Assembly: GCA_944322845.1 (NCBI GenBank)
Contig: CALUQE010000015.1
Coordinates: 1 to 51,916 of the forward strand
Reading direction: 5' to 3'
Length of the DNA: 51,916 nt
From: Candidatus Gastranaerophilales bacterium
Lineage (GTDB): Bacteria; Cyanobacteriota; Vampirovibrionia; Gastranaerophilales; Gastranaerophilaceae
Numbering within the stretch: the first letter of the stretch is position 1; the number at the start of each line of letters is the position of its first letter. This document shows, piece after piece, positions 7,159 to 16,094 of the stretch. The notes beneath the pieces are model-generated. The model was not told the DNA's origin. It ran no database searches and worked only from the letters and a program-made list of their open reading frames with translations. Position numbers and translations under genes: made by a program.

Positions 7159-8098
7159 CAGTTTTGAACAGGTTTATTTGTGATAGAATATGCTTGTACA
7201 TTGTTTCTTTTTTCTGATAATGATATTTTTTAAAGAATAACAGATGTTTTTTTATTTGTACTTGTTTTAATTTTTTTATAAGTGTTTTTTTATTTTCTTG
7301 TTGATAATCAAGAATAGGTAAAAATTCAGCGTTTAGAAATTTTTTATTTTTTGATATTGTAAGATAATCAAAAATTATTGATGATATTTTTTCTGCAATA
7401 TAACCTAACATTCTGGATTTGTCATCGTAATTTTTTTCCTTTTGAATATCATTTAATATATTAAATAAAAGTTCGCAATATTCCATGAAGTCTTCTTTTT
7501 TCAGAATAAACATATTTTTAAAATGAACACCTCTATTTTGTTTAAAATAATTAATAGCCGGAACTAATTGCGGATATTTATCATTAACTATATATAAGTA
7601 ATCTTTATAAGTATTTTCGATAACATTTTTGTAATCTTCAATTTTTGCAAATTTAGAAATGTTTACTAAGTCTATAGATTTTGCAATGACACCGTCATAA
7701 GATGACAGTATATAATTAAAGAATTCTTTATTATAAAAAAAGTTATTTTCTATATCTTTTAATTTATTTATCTTTGCAAATTTACAAAAATCAAAAAATG
7801 TTCTATAGTGCATTAAACCTACATATTCAGGATTGCCAAGTTTATCATAATTTTTCCATGCCCAGTATATTGCAGTTAATTCACAAAAATTTCTATTAAG
7901 AGATGATATATTATCTCCTGTGTTATCGCCTATAGTATTTTCTATAAGCCAATTGTAATCTTCTTTATTGATAATTCCGTCTTTATTTTTTTCAAAAGCA
8001 ATTTCACGTCCTACATGTATCGGCGCAAACAGTTCGCTTTTTACAGTAGTATATGGTTTGTGAAAAGCAATAAGTATCTTTATATTTTTATCTTCCAT
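7154..8098 (-). CDS. DUF4422-family capsular polysaccharide glycosyltransferase
   Basis: The 314-residue product matches the DUF4422 glycosyltransferase family found in capsule and O-antigen loci. Residues 35-110 carry the typical core IGDNTGDNISSLNRNFCELTAIYWAWKNYDKLGNPEYVGLMHYRTFF, in which ELTA-YWAWKN and GL-HYR are diagnostic. Donor and acceptor sugars are unknown. The last 60 residues are lysine-rich. It is the last gene of the minus-strand run that starts at 14382, 9 nt after the preceding gene. Confidence 0.85.
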   Translation of the reverse strand: MEDKNIKILIAFHKPYTTVKSELFAPIHVGREIAFEKNKDGIINKEDYNWLIENTIGDNTGDNISSLNRNFCELTAIYWAWKNYDKLGNPEYVGLMHYRTFFDFCKFAKINKLKDIENNFFYNKEFFNYILSSYDGVIAKSIDLVNISKFAKIEDYKNVIENTYKDYLYIVNDKYPQLVPAINYFKQNRGVHFKNMFILKKEDFMEYCELLFNILNDIQKEKNYDDKSRMLGYIAEKISSIIFDYLTISKNKKFLNAEFLPILDYQQENKKTLIKKLKQVQIKKHLLFFKKYHYQKKETMYKHILSQINLFKTV

Positions 8099-8107
8099 AT
8101 TTATTTC

Positions 8108-9091
8108 CTATTCTTTTGTAAAAATCTTCTTTAAATCATTTATAAAATTTTCCTTGTCTTTAGATATAAATTCTCTATATGACTGAAAATCGTTAATATC
8201 AAAATTGTAATTGTTTAAACAATTCCTGAGTACTTGAACAATATTATCAATATTTGAAATATCATCATCAAATTTATAATTTTCAGGTATAGGAACATCT
8301 TCAAAAAATTTAGCAGCACCTCTTTTATTTGTAATTACAATGTTTCCTAAAATAGCCGCTTCTCTCGGAAAACGATCTTTACCGGGATGAGTGCCAAAAT
8401 CTATATAAATCTTACTCTTTAAAAGTAATTCTATTACTTTATCATAAGATAAATTTATTAGAGGAATAAATGTCAAATCAGGAGCTTTTTCAATTATTTG
8501 TTTTGTAAATTCATACCCTTTTTTAGGATTATAAAGAATAATATTTTCTTTTTTATTACAATCATATTTGTATTTCCAAATTTCATCCGTTAAATAATCC
8601 ATTAAAAAAGCTGTATTCTGTGCATTATTTTGTTTCAAAAAGTCCATGGCATAATACGATTGGGCAAGATGAATAATTTTATTATCATTAAAATTAACTT
8701 CATACGTCCGTTTTGGAAAAATTTTTCTAAAGATTTTTTTGAAACCTTTATACTTCTTTCTATTAGTTGCTTTAAGATAATTATCAACTGACAGCCACCA
8801 GAATCCTTTTTGAATTTTCTTGTATTTATACAATAAATCAGGACTTGTTTCAGGTATTATCAGAATATTATTTATATCATCTTTTATTTTGTTAACAAAA
8901 GGCATATCAAATTTTTTATACTTATCGACAACAGGATTATTTTTCAGGTTTGAAATTTTGTAAAACATATAAGCTTCAAAACCAAGTTTTCGAAGTTCAT
9001 ATCCGAGTGTATATAAAGCCTCAGGTCCTCCTGTTTCGCAATTTGCCGGACAGACAATGTATATTTTTGTAGTTTTTGTTATTTTAAACAT
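8108..9091 (-). CDS. Putative GT-B glycosyltransferase of the polysaccharide locus
   Basis: The 327-residue product starts with IYIVCPANCETGGPEALYTLGYELRKLGFEAYMFY, the GG-P-x-x-L loop seen at the N-terminus of GT4-like enzymes. The C-terminal half has LTFIPLINLSYDKVIELLLKSKIYIDFGTHPGKDRFPREAAILGNIVITNKRGAAKFF, which resembles the donor-binding domain (the EAAILGNIVIT segment stands where E-x7-E lies in GT4). Specificity unknown. It lies 5 nt from glf, so is co-transcribed with it. Confidence 0.75.
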   Translation of the reverse strand: MFKITKTTKIYIVCPANCETGGPEALYTLGYELRKLGFEAYMFYKISNLKNNPVVDKYKKFDMPFVNKIKDDINNILIIPETSPDLLYKYKKIQKGFWWLSVDNYLKATNRKKYKGFKKIFRKIFPKRTYEVNFNDNKIIHLAQSYYAMDFLKQNNAQNTAFLMDYLTDEIWKYKYDCNKKENIILYNPKKGYEFTKQIIEKAPDLTFIPLINLSYDKVIELLLKSKIYIDFGTHPGKDRFPREAAILGNIVITNKRGAAKFFEDVPIPENYKFDDDISNIDNIVQVLRNCLNNYNFDINDFQSYREFISKDKENFINDLKKIFTKE

Positions 9092-9096
9092 TTTGA

Positions 9097-10209
9097 TTAT
9101 TTCCTTTCTTTTATTTCTTCAAATAACTCAATAGCCCTTAATATAGCCTTATCCATATCATAATATTTATAATCTCCCAGACGACCTAAGAAATATACAT
9201 TTTCCAGCTTTTTGGACTCTTCAAGATATTTGTTATAAAGTTTTGTATTTTCGTCTTTTGGTATCGGATAATACCTTTCATTTTTTCCGGGTTCAAAAAA
9301 TTCTGAATATTCTTTTGCTATAACCGTTTTTTCAGATTTGTCATTCAAATAGTATTTGTATTCATGAATACGTGTAAAATCATAATTACATGGATAATTT
9401 ACTACTGAATTATTTTGATAAAATTCCCTATTATATTCTATAAGCTTAAATTTAACACTTCTATAAGGAAGCTGACCTAATTTGTAATTAAAATATTCAT
9501 CAATAGCACCTGTATAAAATAATCTGTCAAAATTTTCTTTTACATCTTTATAATCTGTATTGAGTCTGACTTCAATATTAGGATGATTTAACATATTTTC
9601 GACAAGTTTTGTGTAACCTTCCAGCGGAATTCCCTGATATTTGTCCTGAAAATACCTGTTATCTCTGCTTAAATAAACCGGAACTCTTGCCGTAACAGCT
9701 CCATCTACTTCATCAGGATTTACACCCCATTGTTTTGCTGTATAGTGTAAAAAAACTTTCTCATAAACATAATTTGCCAGAAATTTCAGGTCCTTGTCAT
9801 CCTGCTTTTGAAATTCAAGAATAGGAACTTTTTTATTATATTCAAATTTTTCTAAAAGCTTTTCTTCCAGTTTTCGTGCTAAAGTGTGCGGAAATACATC
9901 GTATAATGTATTAAAGTTAAACGGTATTGTAGTTTCAATTCCGTCAATAACCGCAATAACTTTGTGCATATATTGATTAAAATCCCCGAATTGTCTTACA
10001 AATTTCCATACTTTTTCGTTATTTGTATGAAAAATATGAGAACCGTATTTGTGAATCATAATTCCGTTTTTGTCACGGTAATCGTAACAATTACCTGCAA
10101 TATGATTTTTTTTATCAACAATAATAACTTTTTCATTTAATTTACTTGCTATTAAATTAGCCAAGGTAGCTCCGGAAAAACCGCATCCGACAATTAAATT
10201 ATAATTCAT
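9097..10209 (-). CDS. glf: UDP-galactopyranose mutase
   Basis: Glf is a flavoenzyme that interconverts UDP-galactopyranose and UDP-galactofuranose in the cytoplasm, supplying Galf for surface glycans. The 370-residue product has the N-terminal FAD-binding loop VGCGFSGATLANLIA, then VDKKNHIAGNCYDY and the signature HKYGSHIFHTNNEKVW. Downstream are FNQYMHKVIA, YTAKQWGVNP, ARVPVYLSRDNRYFQDKYQGIPLEGYTK and the C-terminal FLGRLGDYKYYDMDKAI. All are typical of bacterial Glf, and the length is normal. It implies that the glycan made by this locus contains galactofuranose. Confidence 0.96.
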   Translation of the reverse strand: MNYNLIVGCGFSGATLANLIASKLNEKVIIVDKKNHIAGNCYDYRDKNGIMIHKYGSHIFHTNNEKVWKFVRQFGDFNQYMHKVIAVIDGIETTIPFNFNTLYDVFPHTLARKLEEKLLEKFEYNKKVPILEFQKQDDKDLKFLANYVYEKVFLHYTAKQWGVNPDEVDGAVTARVPVYLSRDNRYFQDKYQGIPLEGYTKLVENMLNHPNIEVRLNTDYKDVKENFDRLFYTGAIDEYFNYKLGQLPYRSVKFKLIEYNREFYQNNSVVNYPCNYDFTRIHEYKYYLNDKSEKTVIAKEYSEFFEPGKNERYYPIPKDENTKLYNKYLEESKKLENVYFLGRLGDYKYYDMDKAILRAIELFEEIKERK

Positions 10210-10229
10210 AAAAATATCCCTCTAATTTA

Positions 10230-11144
10230 TTAATATTTATACCATTTACCTAAAAAACAAATTAAACGTTCTTTGCGTTTTCTTCTGTAAAAAAAGCGTC
10301 TGTAACTTTTAAAGCCGAATTTTATGTGCTCCAATACTGTCAGATATCTTGCATTATTTATTATATCATTTTTGATAAAATTATAATCATATTTAGTATA
10401 TTTTTTTATTAAGTCTTTTACAAAAACAGGGTAAAAACTCTCTGCAGCTCTGTATAATGTTATTTCTCTTTTTAAAAACGGCGATTTGTCATTTTTAACC
10501 AAACTTATATATGCAGCTGTTTGTGCTGATGGAACAATTTTGCATAGCTTGCAGTAAAAATCGTATTTGTAACCATTTTCTTCAAGCAGGTGAGTCATAC
10601 CCATTTCATATTTTATAACAATTTCTTCTTTCGTTTTTTCCCGTTTTACAGAAGTAATAAAATTGTAAAAAATTTCAGAATTGAAAACCTGTGGTTTAAA
10701 AACAACAAAATACGATTGCAAATGGTTAAATCTGGAACATTCTATGCTTTCATCCGCATTTTTTATTCCGGAATCGGAAAATGTAGCACCCCAGAAATCC
10801 AACGGTTTTACAGACATTTCAGAGAACATATCTTCAAAAGGGTACAAAGGAGCATAACAACTGTCATTTGCAAAAATTAATTCTTCGCAGTCTTTCAACA
10901 GTTCATTTTCTTTTGCATACAAAAAGCCGCGTTTGTATGAGCCAAAATCGTATTCTTCGTGCCTGCCAATAATAGAATGATAAACAAGATTTTCTATTTT
11001 CTTTAATTCCTCCGGCAAGACATCAGAATCTGAAACAAAAATTATTTTTTCTGCACACTTTTTTAATTCTGACAAATAATATACAACATAATCCTGTATT
11101 AAATTATTTTTGTCATAATGGGCAAAAATAGCAATTCTATTCAA
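10230..11144 (-). CDS. RgpF-like rhamnan synthesis family glycosyltransferase, copy 1
   Basis: The 304-residue product matches the rhamnan synthesis protein F family (RgpF): IAIFAHYDKNNLIQDYVVYYLSELKK at the start, then GRHEEYDFGSYKRGF, ELIFANDSCYAPLYPFEDMF, PLDFWGATFSD and NHLQSYFVVFKPQVF. Such enzymes act in rhamnose-glucose or related cell-wall polysaccharide assembly. A same-length paralogue lies at 16095 on the opposite strand. The segment 10784-11039 is almost identical in DNA to 16200-16454 of that copy, whereas both flanks have diverged, indicating gene conversion. Confidence 0.88.
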   Translation of the reverse strand: MNRIAIFAHYDKNNLIQDYVVYYLSELKKCAEKIIFVSDSDVLPEELKKIENLVYHSIIGRHEEYDFGSYKRGFLYAKENELLKDCEELIFANDSCYAPLYPFEDMFSEMSVKPLDFWGATFSDSGIKNADESIECSRFNHLQSYFVVFKPQVFNSEIFYNFITSVKREKTKEEIVIKYEMGMTHLLEENGYKYDFYCKLCKIVPSAQTAAYISLVKNDKSPFLKREITLYRAAESFYPVFVKDLIKKYTKYDYNFIKNDIINNARYLTVLEHIKFGFKSYRRFFYRRKRKERLICFLGKWYKY

Positions 11145-11171
11145 TTACTTTCTCCTTATCAAATATTAAAG

Positions 11172-12050
11172 TTAATCTTTCCCATAAAATTTTTGAATTT
11201 CATTATCAGAAAAAATATTTCTGCCGCCACTAGCCTTAAACAAATCATAAGCTTTTACAATATGACCTAAATCGAGAGCCTGATAACCTTCTTGGGCTAA
11301 ATCATATGCCAAAACAGTAGCCGTAGGACCAAGAATAATACATACAATTCTATTCTTATCAATCTTTTTTGCTTCCTTTAATATTTCATCATATTTTTCA
11401 AAAGCATCTACGGTTGGAGCATTAATGTATTCTATAGATTTTGCACAATCAAAAACATTATATTTGATATCTTTAAAAACTCTGTCACCTGAAATTATTG
11501 TTATATCTTTATCTCTCCACAAATCCCTCATTATTTCACAGCTGTCTTTTATATTTTCCATTGAAAAAATGCATGCTTCAATATAAGTTCTATTTTTCTG
11601 AATTCTATTTATAATCCAGTCAACATTTTTTCCACAAAAATCATACAAAAATCTTCTTGAAATTTTGTTTTTATAAGAAATTACGTCATTTATACTGTGA
11701 AAACAAAAATATGGAATGCCCATTATTATATTTTCGTCCGTTGAATCAAATATTTCATTTAATCTCTTTGTTAAAAGTTTATTTTTCTTTTGAAATATTG
11801 CAACATCTCCGGTCATTATTTTAAATTCGCCATCACCAAAACGTACAAGACTCTTTCCTTCTTTAAGAATGTATTGGGCACTTTCTTTGACAGATAAAAT
11901 TTCCGGAATATAAAGATTTGGAATATCATCTTTTAATTCATATTTTAAAAAATTTATGTGATTTTCTAAATATTGAATATCACCCTTTAATTCTTTTAAA
12001 TTGTATCTTGAAAGATATCTCAGATTTTTTAATAAAGTTTTAATTCCCAT
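11172..12050 (-). CDS. GT-D fold glycosyltransferase (SP_1767 family)
   Basis: The 292-residue product has KSLVRFGDGEFKIMTG near residues 66-80, the signature of the GT-D family (DUF1792/SP_1767) that adds sugars to polysaccharides or glycoproteins. Other family stretches are IIMGIPYFCFHS, TIISGDRVFKD and VCIILGPTATVLAYDLAQEGYQALDLGHI. The N-terminal 45 residues are a charged helical extension. It lies within the minus-strand operon. Confidence 0.87.
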   Translation of the reverse strand: MGIKTLLKNLRYLSRYNLKELKGDIQYLENHINFLKYELKDDIPNLYIPEILSVKESAQYILKEGKSLVRFGDGEFKIMTGDVAIFQKKNKLLTKRLNEIFDSTDENIIMGIPYFCFHSINDVISYKNKISRRFLYDFCGKNVDWIINRIQKNRTYIEACIFSMENIKDSCEIMRDLWRDKDITIISGDRVFKDIKYNVFDCAKSIEYINAPTVDAFEKYDEILKEAKKIDKNRIVCIILGPTATVLAYDLAQEGYQALDLGHIVKAYDLFKASGGRNIFSDNEIQKFYGKD

Positions 12051-12112
12051 AAAATTTCTCCGCTAAAAAATTATCAACCCTGAATCAATATCAGACTTAA
12101 AATCCAGACTTT

Positions 12113-12697
12113 TCAACACGACAAATATTCTTTATATTCACCTGTTTCAATCCACTTCTTATCCTTCATATTTTCAAAATTTATACATTTTCCTGCTCTA
12201 TCAAGCTCATCATATACTTTAATATCTCTGTATCCTATAATCCTGGCAGGATTTCCTGCTGCAATTGCACATCTGGGTATTGATTTTGTCACAACACTTC
12301 CGGCGCCTATAATTGCACCCTCTTCAATCTTAACCCCCGGACATATTGTTACTCTGGCGCCAATCCAGCAATTTTTTCCGATAATTACTTTCTGCTTGTA
12401 ATCATATTCATCGTAAGGCAGCATTTCTTTGCTTTTATAGTTATGGTTAGATGTAAGAATTAAAACATCCAGACCTATTTTAGTATGAGAACCTATTTCA
12501 AGTCCGCCTTCGCAGCATAATCTGGCATTATCACCTATAAAGATATATTTTCCCAGTTTAAGATTTTCCGATGTGCCAATATAAACATTTTTACCCAACA
12601 CATTGTAAGGATAAGTTCCGTACTGCAATTTTAATTTGTGACGCAATCTTTTTAGCGGAATCAAACCTATTAAAAAATCTTTTATTCTCAATTTCAT
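12113..12697 (-). CDS. Hexapeptide-repeat O-acetyltransferase
   Basis: The 194-residue product is a left-handed beta-helix acyltransferase of the WbbJ/maltose acetyltransferase type. Repeats run from KYIFIGDNARLCCEGG to IGKNCWIGARVTICPGVKIEEGAIIGAGSVVTKSIPRCAIAAGNPARIIGYRD. The catalytic-type histidine lies in LTSNHNYKS. It probably O-acetylates a sugar of the glycan with acetyl-CoA. Its ribosome site GGGGG sits inside the last codons of the preceding gene (MRG-stop), which forces translational coupling. Confidence 0.88.
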   Translation of the reverse strand: MKLRIKDFLIGLIPLKRLRHKLKLQYGTYPYNVLGKNVYIGTSENLKLGKYIFIGDNARLCCEGGLEIGSHTKIGLDVLILTSNHNYKSKEMLPYDEYDYKQKVIIGKNCWIGARVTICPGVKIEEGAIIGAGSVVTKSIPRCAIAAGNPARIIGYRDIKVYDELDRAGKCINFENMKDKKWIETGEYKEYLSC

Positions 12698-12700
12698 ACT

Positions 12701-13483
12701 TTACCCCCTCATTGCATCATTAAAATCCATCTTCAAATAATCTTTGAAGCGCCCGGATAAATCATCTCCGTATTTATCCAGCAGATTATGATTTTTGTAA
12801 TACTCAAAAATAATCGGAATCAAATTTATATACCTGAAAAGCTTTTTATCCGAATAAATTATAGAATCAGCTCTCTGAAAGTAATTGTAAAACGGTTTAT
12901 TTATGTAATATCCCGACTTCACCCACGGATAATACATCATCCAGAAAACGTTATCCTCATAGTTATAACCTTTAGGAAAAACACACTCATGCTCTTTTAT
13001 AATCGATGTATTGAAAATTTTTGACCAGACAGTTACGGGAGTTTTTCTGAATTTTTTGTAATTCATTTTCTGAAACCCGTTAAATGGCAGTTTTTGAATC
13101 TCAACTTTTCCATTTTCATACACTTTTTGTGAGGCGAAGCACACAAAATCGGTTTTATACTTTTCAATTGCTTTATACGCCTCTTCAAACGTACGCTCAT
13201 CAATCCAATCGTCACTGTCAACAAAAGCCGTATAAGGCGCTGAAACAAACTCCAGCCCCTTGTTTCTCGCATCGGAAAGCCCGCCGTTTTCTTTAGATAT
13301 AACTTTTATTCTATTATCACTTCCGGCATACTTATTTAATATCTCAAGCGAATTATCGGCAGAACCGTCATTAACACATATAATCTCAATATCCCTTAAT
13401 GTTTGGCATAGAACACTCTCCAGACAGCGCTCAAGATATTTTTCAACATTATAAACAGGTATAATAACAGAAATCAGAGGCAT
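12701..13483 (-). CDS. GT2 family glycosyltransferase
   Basis: The 260-residue product begins with the classic GT-A start PLISVIIPVYNVEKYLERCLESVLCQTLRDIEIICVNDGSADNSLEIL. GGLSDARNKGL, FVDSDDWID (the DxD-like metal site) and YEDNVFWM follow. It transfers a sugar from a nucleotide donor; specificity is not predictable. It overlaps the upstream gene by 10 bp and leads directly into the acetyltransferase. Confidence 0.92.
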   Translation of the reverse strand: MPLISVIIPVYNVEKYLERCLESVLCQTLRDIEIICVNDGSADNSLEILNKYAGSDNRIKVISKENGGLSDARNKGLEFVSAPYTAFVDSDDWIDERTFEEAYKAIEKYKTDFVCFASQKVYENGKVEIQKLPFNGFQKMNYKKFRKTPVTVWSKIFNTSIIKEHECVFPKGYNYEDNVFWMMYYPWVKSGYYINKPFYNYFQRADSIIYSDKKLFRYINLIPIIFEYYKNHNLLDKYGDDLSGRFKDYLKMDFNDAMRG

Positions 13484-14382
13484 TTGAATAACCTCTTAAT
13501 CTTATAAACACTATGAAGCAGCATTGCTTTCCCGAAAGAAATCCGATTATTGAAATTAATATACTCCGTGTATTTTTCTGCATTTGATACAAAATAAGCG
13601 GGAAAAATATCAGATATCACTAAATTCGCAAAAATATCCCCGCGCTCTAAAATATCTTCATTATTTTGAATTTTTCTTAATAATGCGCTGTCAGTATTGT
13701 TATTTATAGTATTAACCTGCTGCTCTACAATAGAATTCATTTTATACTTAATGCTTTTCACATTTCCGATGTAGCTGAAATGCCAGCCGCCATTTTTTAT
13801 AATTTTTCCTTTAACAAACCGCAAATACGTAGGCAGACCGTATTTTGAATACAGGCAATATTTTTTATCCTTTTCTTTAATACTTTTTTTCGGATTTATT
13901 AAATCTTTAAACCTGCAGATTTTTGCACTCTTACAAAAAGGAATAGTTATATATAGAGAATTATAGCTAAACCCAAACCTCAGCTGTCTTAAAGAACATA
14001 TTCCTTTTCTATATCTTTTTACAGCCTCCGGATTCGGAATTTCATCACAGTCGGAAATTATAACAATATCATCAGGCTTGCAATTCTCTAACCCGCGCAT
14101 TATTGCATCTCGCTGATAATTTTCATAAAGCCATTTATTCCCGTCAGAACTCGTTTTCGAACTCTCTAAATCCGGCAGGTCATCAACTTTTATGTATATA
14201 ATTTTATCCAGAAATTTGCTGAATCTTTCTTTATTTTGTTCAAAAAGGTATTCTTTTGCTTTTCCGGTATGGGTTTTATCAGCTTCTGTAATAACAAAAT
14301 AATCAACTGTTTCATATAATGTATTCAATCTGATTTCCAGAATATCCAGCTCATTAAAAAACGGAAAGCAATCGTATATCAT
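13474..14382 (-). CDS. GT17-like glycosyltransferase
   Basis: The 302-residue product resembles glycosyltransferase family 17 (beta-1,4-GlcNAc transferase type). It begins IYDCFPFFNELDILEIRLNTLYETVDYFVITEADKTHTGKAKEYLFE, and has QRDAIMRGLENCKPDDIVIISDCDEIPNPEAVKRY, where SDCDEIP is the family's metal-binding site. GGWHFSYIGNVKSIKYKMNSI is also characteristic. It is the first gene of the minus-strand operon; the 174-bp gap to 14557 must hold the operon's promoter, but I see no clear -35/-10 pair. Confidence 0.87.
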   Translation of the reverse strand: MIYDCFPFFNELDILEIRLNTLYETVDYFVITEADKTHTGKAKEYLFEQNKERFSKFLDKIIYIKVDDLPDLESSKTSSDGNKWLYENYQRDAIMRGLENCKPDDIVIISDCDEIPNPEAVKRYRKGICSLRQLRFGFSYNSLYITIPFCKSAKICRFKDLINPKKSIKEKDKKYCLYSKYGLPTYLRFVKGKIIKNGGWHFSYIGNVKSIKYKMNSIVEQQVNTINNNTDSALLRKIQNNEDILERGDIFANLVISDIFPAYFVSNAEKYTEYINFNNRISFGKAMLLHSVYKIKRLFKCL

Positions 14383-14556
14383 TAATCCTCATTTGTATTT
14401 ATTAAGAATAAAAAGTAATACATATAACTACTATGCATAATAACATAAATTCTTCGTTTTGTTAATAAGTTTGATTAGTAAACAGGTATTATTCGTTACA
14501 TATATTGTTTATAGATAGTTAGATGTATTTTATTTTAATAAAAGGTAATAGGTTTA

Positions 14557-14832
14557 TTGATTATGTTAAATATTGACAAAACTTATGTGGGTAAAATTAT
14601 TCAGCAAAAAAGAAAAGATTTAGGCTTGAAACATCAAATATATCATTTGTTTTCCATAACCACAGCACAACAAGCTCGGGTATCAAATCAGAAATTTACG
14701 AAAGAAATAAAGAATATTTTTACAAAAAACACCCGCTGGGCAAATGGATCTGGGAGCACAAACGCTCTAATCTCATCAGAGATATTAAAAATTATATTAA
14801 GGAAGGTCTGGAATAGTGAAATTTTTAAATAA
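14557..14832 (+). pseudogene. Chimeric remnant: XRE HTH start joined to a glycosyltransferase tail
   Basis: The first 25 codons read like the start of an XRE regulator (MLNIDKTYVGKIIQQKRKDLGLK, best ATG at 14563), but the helix-turn-helix then breaks off. From about 14625 a different frame encodes the C-terminus of a glycosyltransferase: ISFVFHNHSTTSSGIKSEI, ERNKEYFYKKHPLGKWIW and KNYIKEGLE, ending in TAG at 14814-14816. That TAG overlaps the GTG start of the next gene, the sort of stop-start coupling that forms in an operon. So the tail is the real relic of an upstream partner, and the HTH piece was fused to it by deletion or recombination. Confidence 0.75.
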
Positions 14833-16093
14833 AATATTCAATTATCAAATAGAAAAATTTAATACATATAAAGTGTTGAAACTAAAGATTTTTGGAATAT
14901 CTTTTAAAACTAAATTTTCTAATAAAACTAATGTTAATATTGATGTAAAAAATCTTTTAGAATTTTTATATTCTTCTAATAACAAAAATTTTGTAGAAAT
15001 AACTAAATATCCTTATGTAAGAAAGGAAAGAGATACAAAACTTATTGCTTTTTACCTTCCTCAATTTCATACAATATCTTTAAATAATAAATATATAGAG
15101 CAAGGTTTTACCGAATGGACAAATGTAACAAAAATTTTACCTCAATTTATCGGACATTATCAGCCTCATTTGCCTGTTGATGTAGGATTTTATGATTTAA
15201 CAACAGATAAAATTATGTACAGACAAATTGAACTTGCTAAAATGTATGGAATTTATGGATTTTGTTTTTATTATTATTGGTTTTCAGGCGGAAAAAGGCT
15301 TTTGGAAACACCACTTTTTAACTTTTTAAAAAATAAAGAACTTGATATTCCGTTTGCATTATGCTGGGCTAATGAATCATGGGCAAAACAATGGGACGGT
15401 GGTAATAAAGAAGTAATGATGGAACAAAAATTTTCTTATGATGATTGTGACAAATTCTTTTTCGATATACTACCGTTCTGGAAAGATGAGAGATATATTA
15501 AAGTTAACAATAGACCACTTTTTATTATTTATAATCCGAAATTATTCAAAGATGAAGAAACAATCTATTTTGTAAAAAGACTACGTGAACTGGCAAAAGA
15601 AAACGGACTTGGAGACTTATATATTATAGGAGCAAAAGTTTTTGGAAATACAGATTCAACAATATATGGAATGAATGCCAGTGTAGAATTTTATCCAAAC
15701 GGACATAAAAATTTAAAAGAAATTGATTTAAATGGTAAAATTTTAAATAAAAGATTTATGTCAAAAGTTTTTGATATGGAGGATGCCATAAAAAATAAAA
15801 AATTTATGCCTGAGGTAAATTATCCGATGTATAAAACGGTATTTCCTTATTGGGATAATTCTGCAAGAAAAGCTTTTCAAGGCGGGTGGGTATTTCAAAC
15901 CACACCTGATTTATACAAAGAGTGGCTAAAAGATTCAATAAATTGGACAAAGAAAAAACATAATCCGGATGAACAGTTTGTATTTATAAATGCATGGAAT
16001 GAATGGGCAGAAGGTGCTCATCTGGAGCCGGACAGACAATTCGGTTATGCATTTTTGGAAGCGACAAAAGAAGTTTTAGAGGACAGATTATAA
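14816..16093 (+). CDS. WbsX-like (GH99-type) polysaccharide protein
   Basis: The 425-residue product carries the WbsX domain common in O-antigen and capsule loci. It begins near residue 75 with KLIAFYLPQFHTI, followed by FTEWTNVTKILPQFIGHYQPHLPVDVGFYDL, YGIYGFCFYYYWFSGGKRLLETP and LCWANESWAKQWDGG. It ends in FINAWNEWAEGAHLEPDRQFGYAFLEA. These match the GH99-like family that acts on or builds mannose-type linkages. The N-terminal 70 residues are an extra basic region. The start is GTG, overlapping the stop of the glycosyltransferase relic upstream; no separate ribosome site is evident. Confidence 0.87.
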   Translation: MKFLNKIFNYQIEKFNTYKVLKLKIFGISFKTKFSNKTNVNIDVKNLLEFLYSSNNKNFVEITKYPYVRKERDTKLIAFYLPQFHTISLNNKYIEQGFTEWTNVTKILPQFIGHYQPHLPVDVGFYDLTTDKIMYRQIELAKMYGIYGFCFYYYWFSGGKRLLETPLFNFLKNKELDIPFALCWANESWAKQWDGGNKEVMMEQKFSYDDCDKFFFDILPFWKDERYIKVNNRPLFIIYNPKLFKDEETIYFVKRLRELAKENGLGDLYIIGAKVFGNTDSTIYGMNASVEFYPNGHKNLKEIDLNGKILNKRFMSKVFDMEDAIKNKKFMPEVNYPMYKTVFPYWDNSARKAFQGGWVFQTTPDLYKEWLKDSINWTKKKHNPDEQFVFINAWNEWAEGAHLEPDRQFGYAFLEATKEVLEDRL

Positions 16094-16094
16094 A

